Origin: Kalaharituber pfeilii
Lineage: Eukaryota > Ascomycota > Pezizomycetes > Pezizales > Pezizaceae
DNA length: 64,000 bases
Direction: 5' to 3'
Assembly (NCBI GenBank): GCA_015179045.1
Contig: WHUZ01000038.1
Location: 124,001 to 188,000, forward strand
The number at the start of each line of letters is the position of its first letter. The first letter of the stretch is position 1. The position numbers were made by a program, and so were the translations under genes. Shown here piece by piece: positions 25,411-37,921 of this stretch. A model generated the notes under the pieces. That model worked only from the letters and a program-made list of their open reading frames with translations. It was not told where the DNA came from and did no database searches.

Positions 25411-27639
25411 CCCAGTACTGGATAGGATACAATTTGCCAATAGGGAGCGACCGGGGTATTTCGCACCATCCCTCATCCGGAAATGCAGATGCTATTTTAT
25501 TATCTCCAGGAATATATGAGTTACATATGCAATAAATTGAATATAGGCTAAACCAAGTTCCGAATCTGAAGAAAAAATAATGGAAAAGCTACATCTTCAG
25601 CTCCACTATCACGGTACTACTCACGATGATACCTCCAAACACTGTATTATGACATAGGATTAGCAGAAGCTCGAGATCTGCAGCATGGCACTGTAAGCAC
25701 CTTCAAATATATAGTCAAAATTCCATTTCTTGCACTAGAATGGCTGCCTCGACCTCGTTAACCTCCGATTCTGACTCCAAGGACTCTAATTCCGACTCAG
25801 CTGGTTCCGGATCAAGTTTTTAGGTGTGGAGGCTTGTGCGGGAACTGCCATCTCTCTTCCAGACACCTCCAGTTGATCCAGTGATGCAAAATTCAACTCA
25901 AAAGGCTCCATCGCACCCCCCCAATACCATGAGCTCCGACTCTCCTGCAACACCAACCACAAGGGCACTGAGTCCATAGCTTCGCCCACGTCCGTGCCCA
26001 CATCCCTGCCCACGATTGGCTTTCTCAGCAGCTGCTGCTACACGAGCTGCTGCTGTGGCCTCCTTTTTGGCTGCAGCGGCTGCCTATTTTTCGAGCTTAT
26101 CTGCTGCTTTGCGGCTACTGCTGCAATCTTCATCTCCTGTGCAGCAAGCTTTTAGAGTTGGCAGAATTACTAGGTACACTTTCGGCGCTGGGTGAGGTGC
26201 CGACACTTCTGGTAATTCGAGTGGGTGCTGGGGGTAGGGGGGGGGGTTTGTTGCTGGTTCGGAGGAGGCTCGGATGATGCAGTACCAGGGCGTGTATACA
26301 CCTCGAAGTGATACTTCATATACTCAAGACCCCATCATCCATATAACCACTCTTAGAGTAACCGAAGCTTGCTGACCGCTTATGCACATCATCCTCACCA
26401 TAGTAGCTACGCTGATGACTTTTTGCCTGCCATACAATAAATGGTGGTATAACCTTGCCTGCAATATTCACAGTCTCAAGCATTGTGACGAACACTTGAC
26501 TGCCATCAACCTTACGACCTGGTCCGGCACACACAATTGAGTTGCGGAGATTTTTATGGGTATTTCCCATGACAATTCCCTTCTCACCGCGCAATTCCAA
26601 AGGTTGTCAGGAGTAATATGGTAACGCCAAATAGTATTACGCAATGTCTTGTAAAATGTATGTTGAGCTACCGCTTCACCCGTATTCTCTCAAGGTATTG
26701 AACATATTTGACGTTAGAGACCTTTAGCAAGACGCTCTAGAGCTTCCCGACCCCTGCTGTGCCCCTGCTAGTTAATGAAGTGTGGCGCAGCGGAAGCCCT
26801 AGAGCTCCAGCGAAAAGCTTCACCCCCCAATTAAAGCTCTACAATTTTAACCTCAAATATCTCAGCAACCACGATAGCTATGGCAAAGTAGAAGATACTG
26901 TATCATGAGAATTCCAGAAGCCCAAATAATTAATTTCTGGGTTTGGAGCAGAAACTGGGTGTGTAGCTGCTCCTGTTGGAGCTGAAATTACAGGTGCAAA
27001 GTTGAGTGCTTCATCAGTACAGTACCTCCCCTTTTCCTTGGCGTCGCTTGCAAACCTAAAGCTCCAGAGCTTATGCGAAAGGTCATTTGGCACTCTAGAG
27101 CTTACAAGGGTCGACACCCTGGTTTCTCGGCACATGGGAAGCTCTACAGCTCTTGCAGAAGGTCTGTATTTTGGGGTGGCGAGTGAGGAACTGCCGGTAG
27201 TTTGTTTGCTTTGCCGCGCACGGGGGGTCTGAACGGCCATTGTGCGTAACATCTGGAGATGCAATGGCAAGCCCAGGTCACTCATGGTAGTCGTCAAAGT
27301 GATGAGTGCATTTTCCTCACTTTTAGCGAGAAGCTGCTGCTTCTCATGAGCCTCTATACGGCCCTTCTGTACCCCTTGTAGTCGATAGCTCAGGGTAGTC
27401 GAATTGGTATCAAAATAGCCTGCTACTTTGCTAAACTATCTTCTGGATTCTTATGCCTCCATGCTATAGCACGAGTTAGGCCCTGAGGTAGCTTCTACTT
27501 GATGCGAGCCATGATATGAAGGTGAATGCACGTGAATAGAAAGAGATACAGTAATAATTGGAGGAGGACGGGGCTGCTCCTGAGGCTGAATTATCCTGGT
27601 CGCTTTCTATCCACAGATCGTATCCTATCCAGTACTGGA
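25411..27639 (-). mobile_element. Fot1/pogo-type DNA transposon, inactive
   Basis: Bases 25411-25430 (CCCAGTACTGGATAGGATAC) and 27620-27639 are 20-bp terminal inverted repeats with one mismatch, and TA flanks both ends (25409-25410, 27640-27641). The 2229-bp element therefore has complete ends and an intact target duplication. Its minus strand carries remains of a single transposase with helix-turn-helix, DDE-type core and an alanine/lysine-rich tail. TIR length, TA site and domain order fit the Fot1/Pot2 (pogo) group of Tc1/mariner elements. Confidence 0.9.
25780..27512 (-). pseudogene. Degenerate Fot1/pogo transposase
   Basis: The frame starts at ATG 27512 (MARIK) and encodes a psq/CENP-B-type DNA-binding region. 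Visible pieces include AWRHKNPEDSLAK, STTLSYRLQG, RIEAHEKQQLL and, after a frame change, YRQFLTRHPK, as in the second helix-turn-helix. Around 26600-26316 the catalytic core is seen (EKGIVMG, then GSQVFVTMLETV and PPFIVWQAK). The tail near 26140-25790 is alanine-rich. In-frame TAG stops, for example at codon 6 and again before the GYFDTN segment, sit where CAG would be expected, plus frameshifts. It cannot make a functional enzyme. I read the C-to-T stops as RIP-like damage. Confidence 0.8.
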
Positions 27640-29021
27640 TACAACCACATGGGATACTTCTAGATAAGTACTTCTAACCAAAAAAACGTGATGCTTTGGC
27701 TTGGAAATCATATACCTTCTCTGCTTCTCTGGTTTTTGTCAACTCATGGTTATTCTTTTGAATTTCCAACCGTCGCAAAATTTTCATGGATCTTTTGTTT
27801 CCCCTGAGCTACCAGGTTCACTTCATTTCAACGTCTCACATCTATGGACAAAGTAGGTACGGGATATAAGTCATGTCTCACTAGCCATCGCATGTTGGGC
27901 TCGCCAAAACCGACTACCACTAAAAGTTAACTAGCTATTACGGCAAACGTCATGTGTCATACATGCTTAGTCGAAGTCAACTGCAGGAAACATGAGAAAA
28001 AAATAAGGAGCAAAAGACGAGATCTTACAAGCATACTCCAAAGTTCAGATACGCATGCATGAGTTGAGATTGCAGCGCGCGATCTTTATCGGGTGGGCTT
28101 CCAGTCGGAGGATGGGGATATGCGGAGCGTTTTGATGAGCGGAGTCAATGCAGACGAGGTGCACTTGTTGCGATTGGTCAGTCAAGTGATGATACTGTAC
28201 CTAAGGCCGGGGTTTGGTTGGGAGTGAACGTTTGGATTAGATTGCATTTGCTGATTGGATGTAAAAAAAATCAGTCCCCCCTCCCATACATACATACAAA
28301 AAAAAAAAGAGACCTTCTGAATGGGCGGCGTATTGCAGCGATTTCAAATTGTTTTGATATATTGGAAAGGAGACTTGATGCGTGGGTGCCAGCGCTTGTT
28401 GGCTTAAAGATATCTGTTTCTAACTTGGACTTATGGATTTGTACCACGTTAACTGAGGGTAACAGCATTACCGATCCAAAGTGCTTCGAGGGCGAGCGTA
28501 TTTCTTCACAGCGCTGAAGACAGCTGCAATCGTAAATGAGTCCCTTGGCTTACTCAAGTAACTCTTGTACAATTATAAACTTTTTTATTGAACCTCGGAG
28601 CATTTCCTTGCTACTATACAAGGCGCGGAATGCTGATTGTGGCTCAACAAGATTTGCGTGACTATCACTAACGCCCTTCTCGTTGTACTACTACTGCCTC
28701 ACTCTCTACAATAGTCCATACAAGCACTATTTTGCTGCAAGAACTACTACTAGTGCTACTGCTATCACTGCTGTCACTACTCCAAATGTGATATAGCATA
28801 TCGTTTTTGCTGGCATATTAGTTGTGCTATTGTGGGAGGAAATTATAGAGGCTCGGATAGTAGCATTCACTGAACTTTGCTCTTATCAGCTTGTATAAAG
28901 GATAAGAGCGAGAGTGATTGATATATGTTGAGTTCGACTCTACGATACAGCAGCAGTTCTTGGTCTTCCCCCCCACCCCCCACCCCCCACACCCCCCTGA
29001 AACAACTGGCATCTTGCCTCC

Positions 29022-29043
29022 ATTATAGCCAGTTGCACCTGTA
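29022..29043 (-). repeat. Solo MITE-type terminal repeat
   Basis: ATTATAGCCAG and CACCTGTA match the right end of the element at 1358-1529 with three changes in the middle, and the following TTG also matches. No partner end is visible nearby, so this is a remnant. Confidence 0.5.
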
Positions 29044-29090
29044 TTGCAGGTTAAATAAGCTAGTTTTGAGATTCATATATCCCCGTACAG

Positions 29091-29199
29091 GGACGGCTGC
29101 GTTTGTTTTTGGTTTGTTTCACAGGTACGCTATCAATGCCATCTCGCGATGGACTGGTACGTTTTATGTTGCTGCAACTTCAGCTATGTTGACATGAAT
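29091..29199 (+). repeat. Direct repeat, copy 1
   Basis: Shares TGTTTGTTTTT, GCTATCAATG, CATCTCGC and CTATGTTGACATGAAT in order with 29505-29627. Unknown element, diverged. Confidence 0.7.
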
Positions 29200-29504
29200 C
29201 TTTTCATTGGGGCTTGGTAATACAGAGTGAAGATCATGAGTTACCCATTCACAATATATATTTTTTTCCGTGATGCTAGTATCCTATAAAACAAATCGAT
29301 GGCTTTAGTACTACCTCCCGGGAATCCTCCAACAAAGTGCATCATTGGAGATAGTTTCTAATGATACTGGTAAATTATGAAGTAAGCGGATATATTTGAT
29401 ATTACATTTCAAGAACTGATACTCTGGTTCAGTATAGTCAATGATAGATCCTAGTTTCCATTGTGGATGGTTATCATTTACCATCAGAGATTACTTCCTA
29501 TGTT

Positions 29505-29627
29505 TGGCGACTGTGTTTGTTTTTCGTCTGCTTCAGCAAGTATGCTATCAATGACATCTCGCAATAGGGAGTGTTACGGTGTATGTTTGCTGGGTCTAAG
29601 AGCACCTTCGACTATGTTGACATGAAT
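29505..29627 (+). repeat. Direct repeat, copy 2
   Basis: Second copy of 29091-29199, about 410 bp downstream. Many differences are transitions (for example CTCGCGATGG versus CTCGCAATAGG). Confidence 0.7.
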
Positions 29628-32544
29628 GGTGTCATACTCTCTCTTAGAGAGTGCCAAATGCAAGCAACTAATCTACCCGTTATGGCTTGACGACAAGCCC
29701 TCTATGTAGGGATTGTTCGGAACGGCGATCAACGTGAGCTTTTATTGGTAAGGTGGGTTCGCAGGCAAGGAGAGCAGGCGTATCACGAGAATGTCAATAG
29801 TAATATGCAATGACGTCACATTTGCAAGTATGGACGCAGTAGGTCTGTGTTTAGAGCATTAGCTAACAGAATACGAACAACAACAATGAATGTTCGCTTT
29901 CACTTGTCAACGCCAACTGCCCACAGAGCCCTTGCGTTATCTAGTACTTTCGGTGTAACGGTGCGCAAGTGCTCTAAATGGACGACATTTTTCTGAGATA
30001 CTAGAGGAAGTCAAGGACTACTTAGAGAAGAAATGTGCTTATTAACGCTTTATGAGTATAGCCAAAATATCCAATCTCGCCTCTTTTATATTCTTTCGAG
30101 TCCCATGACGGCCATACTGCGTAGTAGTAAACTGATTCTGACGTCCGGAACATGTTTTCGTAACTTCAAGCGGGTCCTTTTTAACATAGCAAGTCCGGGC
30201 ATGAGATTTAATGGCGAAGTGGGTGGGAGGCAGTCTCGAGCCGTGGGAAGTGGGAAGATCTTAGAGAAAGGAAGGGCCTGGGTTGACTACAAGTCTGGTT
30301 GGTGGACTGCGAGACTACCGCTTTTGGTAGCTAGGGTACTTGGCATGAGACCTGGAAAGTTAGACTTCGTCGATCTCAAGTGTGACTACTAGTAGATATC
30401 TGGTTACGTCGACATCATCATCTCCGAGGACAAAGGCTTTCATAATCAAAAATATATACTCAGACTCATCTACAACTTCAATCTAAGAATCTCCTATACC
30501 TCAGCAGCTATTGATGTACGGACGAGTTTTTGATAGCTATTCCTATATGTGCTCGTCTCGTAACCGGTGTATATGCTACTCCCTATTGATATGCTAACAG
30601 CAATGCGGCTAAGACATGTAAGCACTGCAATGCAACGGTGATCACCATACTGTTAGCATATCCGCACGATGCGCGTGCCTGGGTGAATCTATAGCGAGGA
30701 TCATGTAGACGTGGAGTCGTTGGCGGTAGATGTAGATGCTTGATGTGCACGTTAAGTAAGTACTTAAGTACATACATGGCAATGGGCCTGCAGGGTGATG
30801 ATTTACTTTCTGCTCTGTTATCACTCACTATAGTTCTCTCGCCGCCACCACACTTTGTGAAAGCATAGCTATAGCAAGAGATGAGGTACCCTTGATATAC
30901 TACATAGATGTACGGCATATACAAAGCTTTCGAGCGTTCCCATATCTAGGAGATGTAGTGTAGTATATTAATATGCCGTTCAAAATGATCCATTTGTTGT
31001 GTACATACTAAGGCTTGGGATCCCCAGAGGCCACTGGCTGGAGCTGGTGCTGTGGGAGGTGTATAGTAACAGCGGGAGTACGGAAAACAAGAACGTATTC
31101 TCCAAAAAAAGATGCACGTAGACCGAGTACAACAAAAAGCCTGTAGACTGACGACTGAGACTTGGGTCGACGTGTGTGTATGAACAAGAGCGGAGTTCCT
31201 TGAGAGCCCACAGAAATATCCCCCCAATCCTCCTCCCATGATGGAAGTACCCACATACGGCCAAGATTTCTACAGTGCTGCTTGCTGGTGCATCATAGTG
31301 GGTACTGCAGTCTCGAACCGTTCGTGGATATCGCACTTCAGCATTGTCTGTAATCATAAATCGTTTTCGGCACCAACAAAAAAATAGTAGTTGCATGATT
31401 AATGTCATATGTGCCTGATTGGCGCTTAGCTTGTCGACTCTTAGACGGTCTAGGTCGGATTAAAATAATTATTAACAACTTTGTAGAGAAAGAAACGGGT
31501 CATGATACTAGAGACGTTCAATCGTAAACTAATGCCTCACATTGTGTTAATAAACAATGCTGACCGAAAAACATTACACAGAGCTTTATACCATGAGCTT
31601 GTGAAATGAACATGTGACTTTGGTGAGGCTCAGAATCAATGACTAATGATGATGATTCGAATAATATCTGGGAGCACGCGATTCTGCTCTTTTTTCCTTA
31701 ACTCGCCGAATAAGTACCTACATAGACGATGGCTACTTTGACGACAGACTGCCACGGGGTTCATGGGGTTTCAGGTTCCCAGTTTTCTTTGAACCGCTCA
31801 ACAAAGGTCAATTATAATGATGTATCTGTGGAATCAGCAATTTGAAATAGAATCCTCACCTATAAGTCAACATGCTCAACTGACCTCAAACTCAGCGCAG
31901 ATCACAAGCAAGTAAAACTTGGGTGTACTTACCTATTACTGAATATATTTTGGTATTGGATGGAACTGTTGAAGTCCTTGCGAAAGTAGAAATTTTTGAG
32001 GGTTGATAATACTTTCAGATTTCTTGCAAACCCCATCTGCACTATGGATGCTATTGATATGGGATATTTTTGACGGTCTCTGTTTGTGATCCCTTATCTC
32101 AGAATAGGTTTATCATACCATGATTAACCAGACTATACCATGATCAGGCTATTGATCAACTTCTTGGGACTAGTCGTCACGTGCCTGGCCTATTTGCTAC
32201 CTGCAACATGAATTCTTGCCGCATAGATGCTTCGCAAAAACACAATAGTATAGAAGTTTCCATAGACCATGTTTCTGGAGCAATTGTTCTCGTTATCGAT
32301 TGCGTAGTTTGTGCTGATTGGCCGCGTAGGCGGATGGCATGGAACATCAATAGATTTAATTGACATAACCTGCATATCATACATTGTGGGGGCGCAAGTT
32401 CGGGAAATCAAGCATGCTGGAACTGCCGAATTTCTTAGCCGAGCTTCCTCAGCTGAATTTCTCCCAAGTAATTTAAAATGTTCTGCTTGCAGACGGGCTG
32501 GAACCTCCATAAAACCGCATACATGCACTGTAGACTATCTCACG

Positions 32545-32778
32545 TTAACAGAATTCAGCTGGATACGGACGAAGGCTTGTGGCTTTCTTGTAAGCAACAA
32601 TAACACTTATGCCGATTAGCATGCCCGGTATCATAACAATCATAATAAGCAGAGCAAGCGCCGAGTGCTGAAAACAGCGGCTTAGCGGGACGGAAACTGG
32701 TATTACTGAGGTAGTACTACCTACCGTCGAACGTGGCACCTTTGCTCCCGTAGTATAAAACTGGCTGTTCTCCATCAC
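32545..32778 (-). CDS. Possible small single-pass membrane protein
   Basis: A 77-codon single-exon frame whose start lies about 100 bp from the divergent alpha/beta hydrolase start. Residues about 40-63 (ALALLIMIVMIPGMLIG and following) form one strong hydrophobic span with a basic residue pair right after it (YKK), as in a membrane anchor. The N-terminal half is Ser/Thr/Val-rich. I recognise no family. It may instead be an exon of a longer gene or a chance frame; the position and the clear hydrophobic span are the only support. Confidence 0.3.
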   Translation of the reverse strand: MMENSQFYTTGAKVPRSTVGSTTSVIPVSVPLSRCFQHSALALLIMIVMIPGMLIGISVIVAYKKATSLRPYPAEFC

Positions 32779-32881
32779 GTACTACATGTAATAATAACCA
32801 CTCTAGCGACACTGCCAGACTCACCACAATTTGAAGTATTGCCAAATATTTTCAGCTCTGTTCTCGTCTTCAGCTCTATCA

Positions 32882-34237
32882 ATGGCAGACACAATTGATG
32901 CTGCAAATTTACCTGCGCCGTTGCCGGAGGGAACTAAGCCATATCAGCACCCAAAGACGCTGACGGTGACCCAAAGACTTGGAGTTTTGCTCTCGATGCT
33001 ACGAACTGGTTCGTATCAAGACCATTCGAATTGTCCGGGGCAATTGAAGGACTGATTTTCAATTTTCTGTACGTGACAGTATCGATACTTGCGGTAAAAC
33101 GATTACTAGGTAGCAATACCAATCTCAGTACGCAGGTGCAAAAGCAACTTTCGTATCAAGTCCTCAAAGCTCTTTCGGTTTATGCGATGGCGTGAGTCTT
33201 TGCATTTTGCCAGATTTGGATCATCACTACTTACCTTGAACTGTCTGCAGACCATATATGCCCAATACGACGCAGAACTACAATGCTTACTGCAAGAAAA
33301 CCAACAAAACACCCCAAATTACCGAACTTGAGCTTAATACCAAGGCTTTGTGGGTTTTCGGCACAGAAAAGCCTCAGAAACCCGAGGATAAACTTTTCCT
33401 GTTTTTCCATGGTGGGGGTTATGCTTTGGGTGGAGCTACTGATGATCAGATCAGAGCAATGACGGCTCTAAGCGATGAAGCAAAAAAGAAGGGGATAGAT
33501 ACAAGTGGGGTGTTTTTACAATATGGTAGACGAGCACTGATTTCTCACTCTTCAGTTTGTTAGAGTCATTATCTGACGTACAGTGCATTGCAACAGACCT
33601 ATCAATAGATCAGCCTTATCCTCGGCAGTTACACCAAGCGGTGATCATCCTTAATCATTTGACAAATACTCAAGGATGGAGCCCTCGCCAGATAATTTTG
33701 CTTGGTGACTCGGCGGGAGCAAACCTGATATTCTCAGTACTTCTGCATGCACTGAAACCATGCCTTCATGTCCCACTTGAGCTTAAGTTGAGCGAGCCAT
33801 TATTTATGGTGATTCCAATAAGTCCGTGGGTCCTTCTGCGCTGGTATGAGCCGGTAACAAACGATCTCGACATCATAGCTCCAGAAGATATCAATAATTT
33901 CATAGCTACGGTTCTGCCTCCCGATAATAAGGTTGATGTTCGATGGACCAATTTCACCAATACCCCACATGAATGGTGGCATGGACTTGGAAAACTTTGT
34001 CAACATATGCTAATCATTGGTGGGGATGAGGAGATTCTTTGGAATGACATAAAGGAATTTGCACAGGTTATCCTAAACACTAAGAAAGAAGACCCAGAAA
34101 GTAAAGATTTTGATGTTGAATTGGTTGGTGCAGCTGGGGTTCATGCAGAGGCTACTATCTCTTTCGGAACTGATGTGAAGGATATACCACAGTTTATGGC
34201 CATTGCGAATTGGTTCAACTCAAGGCTATCGAACTAG
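32882..34237 (+). CDS. Alpha/beta hydrolase, HSL/Abhydrolase_3 type
   Basis: Esterase/lipase-like serine hydrolase; substrate unknown. Exons 32882-33191, 33251-33525, 33564-34237 (419 residues when one missing base is counted). Motifs: oxyanion-hole HGGGYALGG (His157), nucleophile elbow GDSAGAN (Ser245), late HAEA (probable catalytic His). A hydrophobic segment, GLIFNFLYVTVSIL, near residue 50 suggests membrane association. The reading frame slips at about 32978-32990. The upstream frame has the start MADTIDAANLP, while the downstream one continues ALDATNWFVSRPFELS. One added base joins them and makes the total a multiple of three. Intron 2 would be only 38 nt, short but the frame demands it. 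Divergent from the small membrane-protein frame. Confidence 0.8.
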
Positions 34238-35524
34238 AGTGTGCAAGATGGGAAGCAGTGGAAGACAATGGACAGAAAACGTGAGCAGCATATGTGTAAC
34301 ATCCTTGTATTGCACAGATCTTTAATTAGGCTTGGTATCCAATAAATCAGGTAGTACTTCTTGACCAATATTAGATTGCATTACTTAGTACTCATTGTTC
34401 TCGTTACATTATTGCATACTACACTCTCTTTTTTTTAATCATGAATGACACGGATTTGAACAACGTCCATTGGTCACAATCTAGGCCATAGAACACCAGG
34501 TATATGTTGAAACGAGGATTACTGCTCTATAAATAACTCGAAATTTCAATGTTCTCGGTATAGATGGCCACAGAGTGCGAACCAGGAGTTGCGGTGCGTC
34601 ATCAACGTGCGCTTAATGGTACTCAATTCTTGATGCATCTACATGCGGCCGTTGTAAGCGGTCAAGCTCTAAAGCTTGCCATCTTGACTATCATTTTTCG
34701 CACAGCCTTCTTCTATTTGGTTGTGCCGTAAGCATATCAGTACGTATCGAAGGAATAAAACAAATTATCTAGATTTACAGCTTGTTATTACTAAAAACAA
34801 GAAAGTCAACGCCACAGATACGAATGCCAGATTCTTCTGGAACTAGCACAGACAACTATTGCTTTTATCGATAGTAGAATTAATCATAGTCAGTTGTCAT
34901 GATATGGCCATCGACATTCCCCGTTGCTCTTCATTTTTCCTTTTTTCGGGTTTCGGCTGTACAGATATGGCCTGCTGCAACATGGTTCTGATAAAGGTCC
35001 ATAAACAATGCTTGGGACAAGGGAGGCGGATACCTTATCGATAGTATTGGTAGATACTGACAGGGGGTTTAATCATACTGATCTGTTCTCGTGCCCAGAC
35101 TCGATATTGATCAATCCATCAAACGGGCATAACTGTCATTGGTAATACCAAACGTATACGATTGGACATGGTTTCAGCTCAGCTAGGAGCCCTCATATGC
35201 AACCCTCCAAGGCGCGGAACCCCGCAATACATCGGGTAGAGTTGGTGATTTTGATAGGGTTCCACATTTGAGTGAATACCGAACTTTACGAATTGATACC
35301 CCATGAGCTGAAGGAGCAGGCTGGCTCGGAAACGCCGTTGAAATTACGCCGTGGATCCCTCATATTACCGCGGCAGCGCCTGGAGAGCTAGTATTTCTAG
35401 CTTCGTTTCTACGTTATCTCAGCTGTTCATTGCTGCTTTGCATAAGATACGTTCGATAACATTCTTACGTGATTTGAATCCAATCATAAAAGAGAACGAC
35501 AAGTATACAGAAGTATAGTTGACA
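34238..35524. other. Intergenic, no gene seen
   Basis: No supported coding. It contains one of three dispersed copies of a TTCTCGTGCCCAGACTC motif (35086-35102). The last 200 bp should include the amine oxidase promoter. Confidence 0.6.
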
Positions 35525-37921
35525 ATGCTCGAACAGCTCGTCCGGTTTCTTTCCAGTCTCTACACTTCCGAGTACCCTCCTCATCCTTTCGATCCACTAT
35601 CTCTTGAGGAAATTGAATATGCGGTCGCCATCACACGGAGAAAGCTTGAAGCTGAATACCCTGGGACCCGTCTGCGCTTTAATACAGTCGCGCTGCATGA
35701 ACCTCCGAAAGCAGACTTCTTGACATGGCTTGAAACCCCAACAAAAAGACCACAGAGGAAGACGGAAGTGATTGTGGTCAGCAACCTGGGTGGTGTGTTC
35801 GACGGTGTGGTGAACCTAGTCGAGGGTAAGGTAGAGAAATGGGAGAAATTGGTTGGGATGCAGCCAATGATCACAATGGAGGATTTGATGGCGACAGAGC
35901 ATTATGTGCGCAAGGATCCAAAGGTCATTGAACAATGTAAGATTTTGGGCATTAAGGAGGAGGATATGGATAAGGTGTATTGTGACCGTAAGTTCTTTCG
36001 TTCCCTACATGCATCATGTTTTTCAGGATGCGGAACTCGTTTGCTGATCTTAAGCAAGCATGGACTATTGGCCACGATGAGCGATTTGGCAACAAGGTCC
36101 GCTTTCAGCAAGCGATCCTGTTTTACCGTGCCGACATTGACGATTGCCAATACGCCCACCCCCTCGACTTTTGTCCAATTGTGAACACGGAGACCCAGGA
36201 GGTCATCCACATTGATATTCCCGCTGTCCGGCGACCGCTCAACTTGATCCCCTCCAATTACACTCCAGATTCTATCAAGGGCGGATATCGCACGGGGCTT
36301 AAGCCCATCAATATCACTCAACCTCAAGGTGCCTCATTTGCCTTGAATGGGCATGTCCTCGATTGGCAAAATTGGAACCTCCACGTCGGCTTCAATCATC
36401 GAGAAGGTCTCGTCATCAGCAACGTCACTTACTTTGACCGCAATGCCGGCGAGAACGGGCAGCGTCGTCCCATCTTTTACCGCATGTCTTTGGCTGAGAT
36501 GGTTGTCCCGTACGGCAATCCAGAATTTCCGCACCACCGTAAGCATGCATTTGATCTGGGCGAGTACGGGGGCGGGAACATGACAAACTCGCTCTCGCTC
36601 GGATGCGACTGCAAAGGGGAGATAGCCTACCTTCCCTTCCACTATGTGACGAGCTCGGGTGCCGCAGCAACGATCGCAAATGCAGTTTGCATCCATGAGG
36701 AAGATACAGGAATCTTGTTCAAGCATACAGATTTCCGAGATAACAGTGTGATTGTCACCCGCGGGCGGAAGCTCGTCGTCAGTCACATCATCACCGCTGC
36801 CAACTACGAATACTGCGTCTACTGGAGCTTCCACCTCGACGGGACAATCCAGCTCGAAATAAAGCTCACTGGGATTTTAAATACATATGCTATGGATCCT
36901 TCCGAAGACACCAAAGGCTGGGGAACACAGGTACATCCGGGAGTGAACGCCCATAACCACCAGCACCTATTTTGTCTCCGCCTGAACCCTTCTTTGGACG
37001 GATATGACTGCAACACTGTAGTCCAGGTGGATGCGGTGCCGACAGATAAACCGGTTGGTAGCGAGGCAAATAAGTACGGGAATGGATTTTACGCGCAGAA
37101 GAAGAGGTATATGACTGTGGGAGAAGCACAAGCGGATTATGATGGCACAAAGAGCCGCACGTGGGATATGGTCAACTTGGGTAAGAAGCATCCGGTTTCG
37201 GGGAATCCGGTCGGGTATAAGCTTGTCAGTAGGGAATGCCCGGTGCTGCTGCCGCAGGAAGGTGGGCTCGTGTGGAAGAGAGCTGGGTTTGCGAGGAAAT
37301 GTGTCTTTGTCACAAAGTGTATGTGGGCCCTAAGGCTTTTTCCTTTACCATTTTTGTTTAATTTGGATAATTTGCATACCTTCATAAACTTCTTCAACAT
37401 CCCTCTATCTCATTCCTCCATAGATCCAACCTCCCTCCCAAGTTCACCCCCCAAAAAACTCGGCATATGTTCTACGCCCACGCCTTCTTACTACTTAACT
37501 AACCCTTCTGCTAGACCGCGACCACCAATTCTACCCAGCCGGCCGCCATGTCCCGCAAACCACCGGAGAGCCCTCCCGAGGCCTGCCGGAATGGATCTCT
37601 GAAACATTCACCGACTCCATCGAAAATGCCGACATTGTCCTCTGGCACAACTTCGGCGTCGTGCATTTCCCATCGCCAGAGGACTTCCCTATCATGCCGG
37701 TTGAAGGGATCTCGCTGCTGCTGAGACCACGAAACTTCTTTTTAAGGAACCCTGCGCTAGATGTGAGGCCGAGTTATTCACGGACGCCGAAGGAGGTGAA
37801 GGAAGGCAAGGACGGCAAAATGTGGGAGGAGGATGGGGAGGCGTCGAAGTTGGCGATAGGCGGTGGGTGTTGCGGCAAGCAGAATGGTAATCAGGGTAAC
37901 GGTAACGGGAGCCTTGACTAA
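35525..37921 (+). CDS. Copper amine oxidase (TPQ type)
   Basis: Oxidises primary amines to aldehydes with release of ammonia and peroxide, using copper and a topaquinone made from its own tyrosine. Exons 35525-35987, 36059-37318, 37515-37921 give 709 residues with no frame break. N-terminal alpha/beta domains start MLEQLVRFLSS. The catalytic domain has YFDRNAGENG, the cofactor site N-Y404-E-Y, copper ligands in HNHQH (His455 and His457 by analogy) and a third His in VVHFPSPEDFPIMPVE. Intron 2 is long (196 nt) and its GTATGT donor follows VTKY. The C-terminus is a Gly/Asn-rich tail ending GSLD, with a CC pair and no SKL-type peroxisomal signal, unlike several yeast amine oxidases. Cytosolic location is an inference. 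Confidence 0.95.

Larger units (their letters stand above)
27642..32544. other. Gene-poor intergenic region with old repeats
   Basis: Nearly 5 kb in which I find no convincing protein. It contains a lone TIR-like end at 29022-29043, a directly repeated pair at 29091-29199 and 29505-29627, and a C-rich low-complexity tract near 28968-28998. Longer open frames around 30583-31408 on minus have no family features. Confidence 0.5.
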
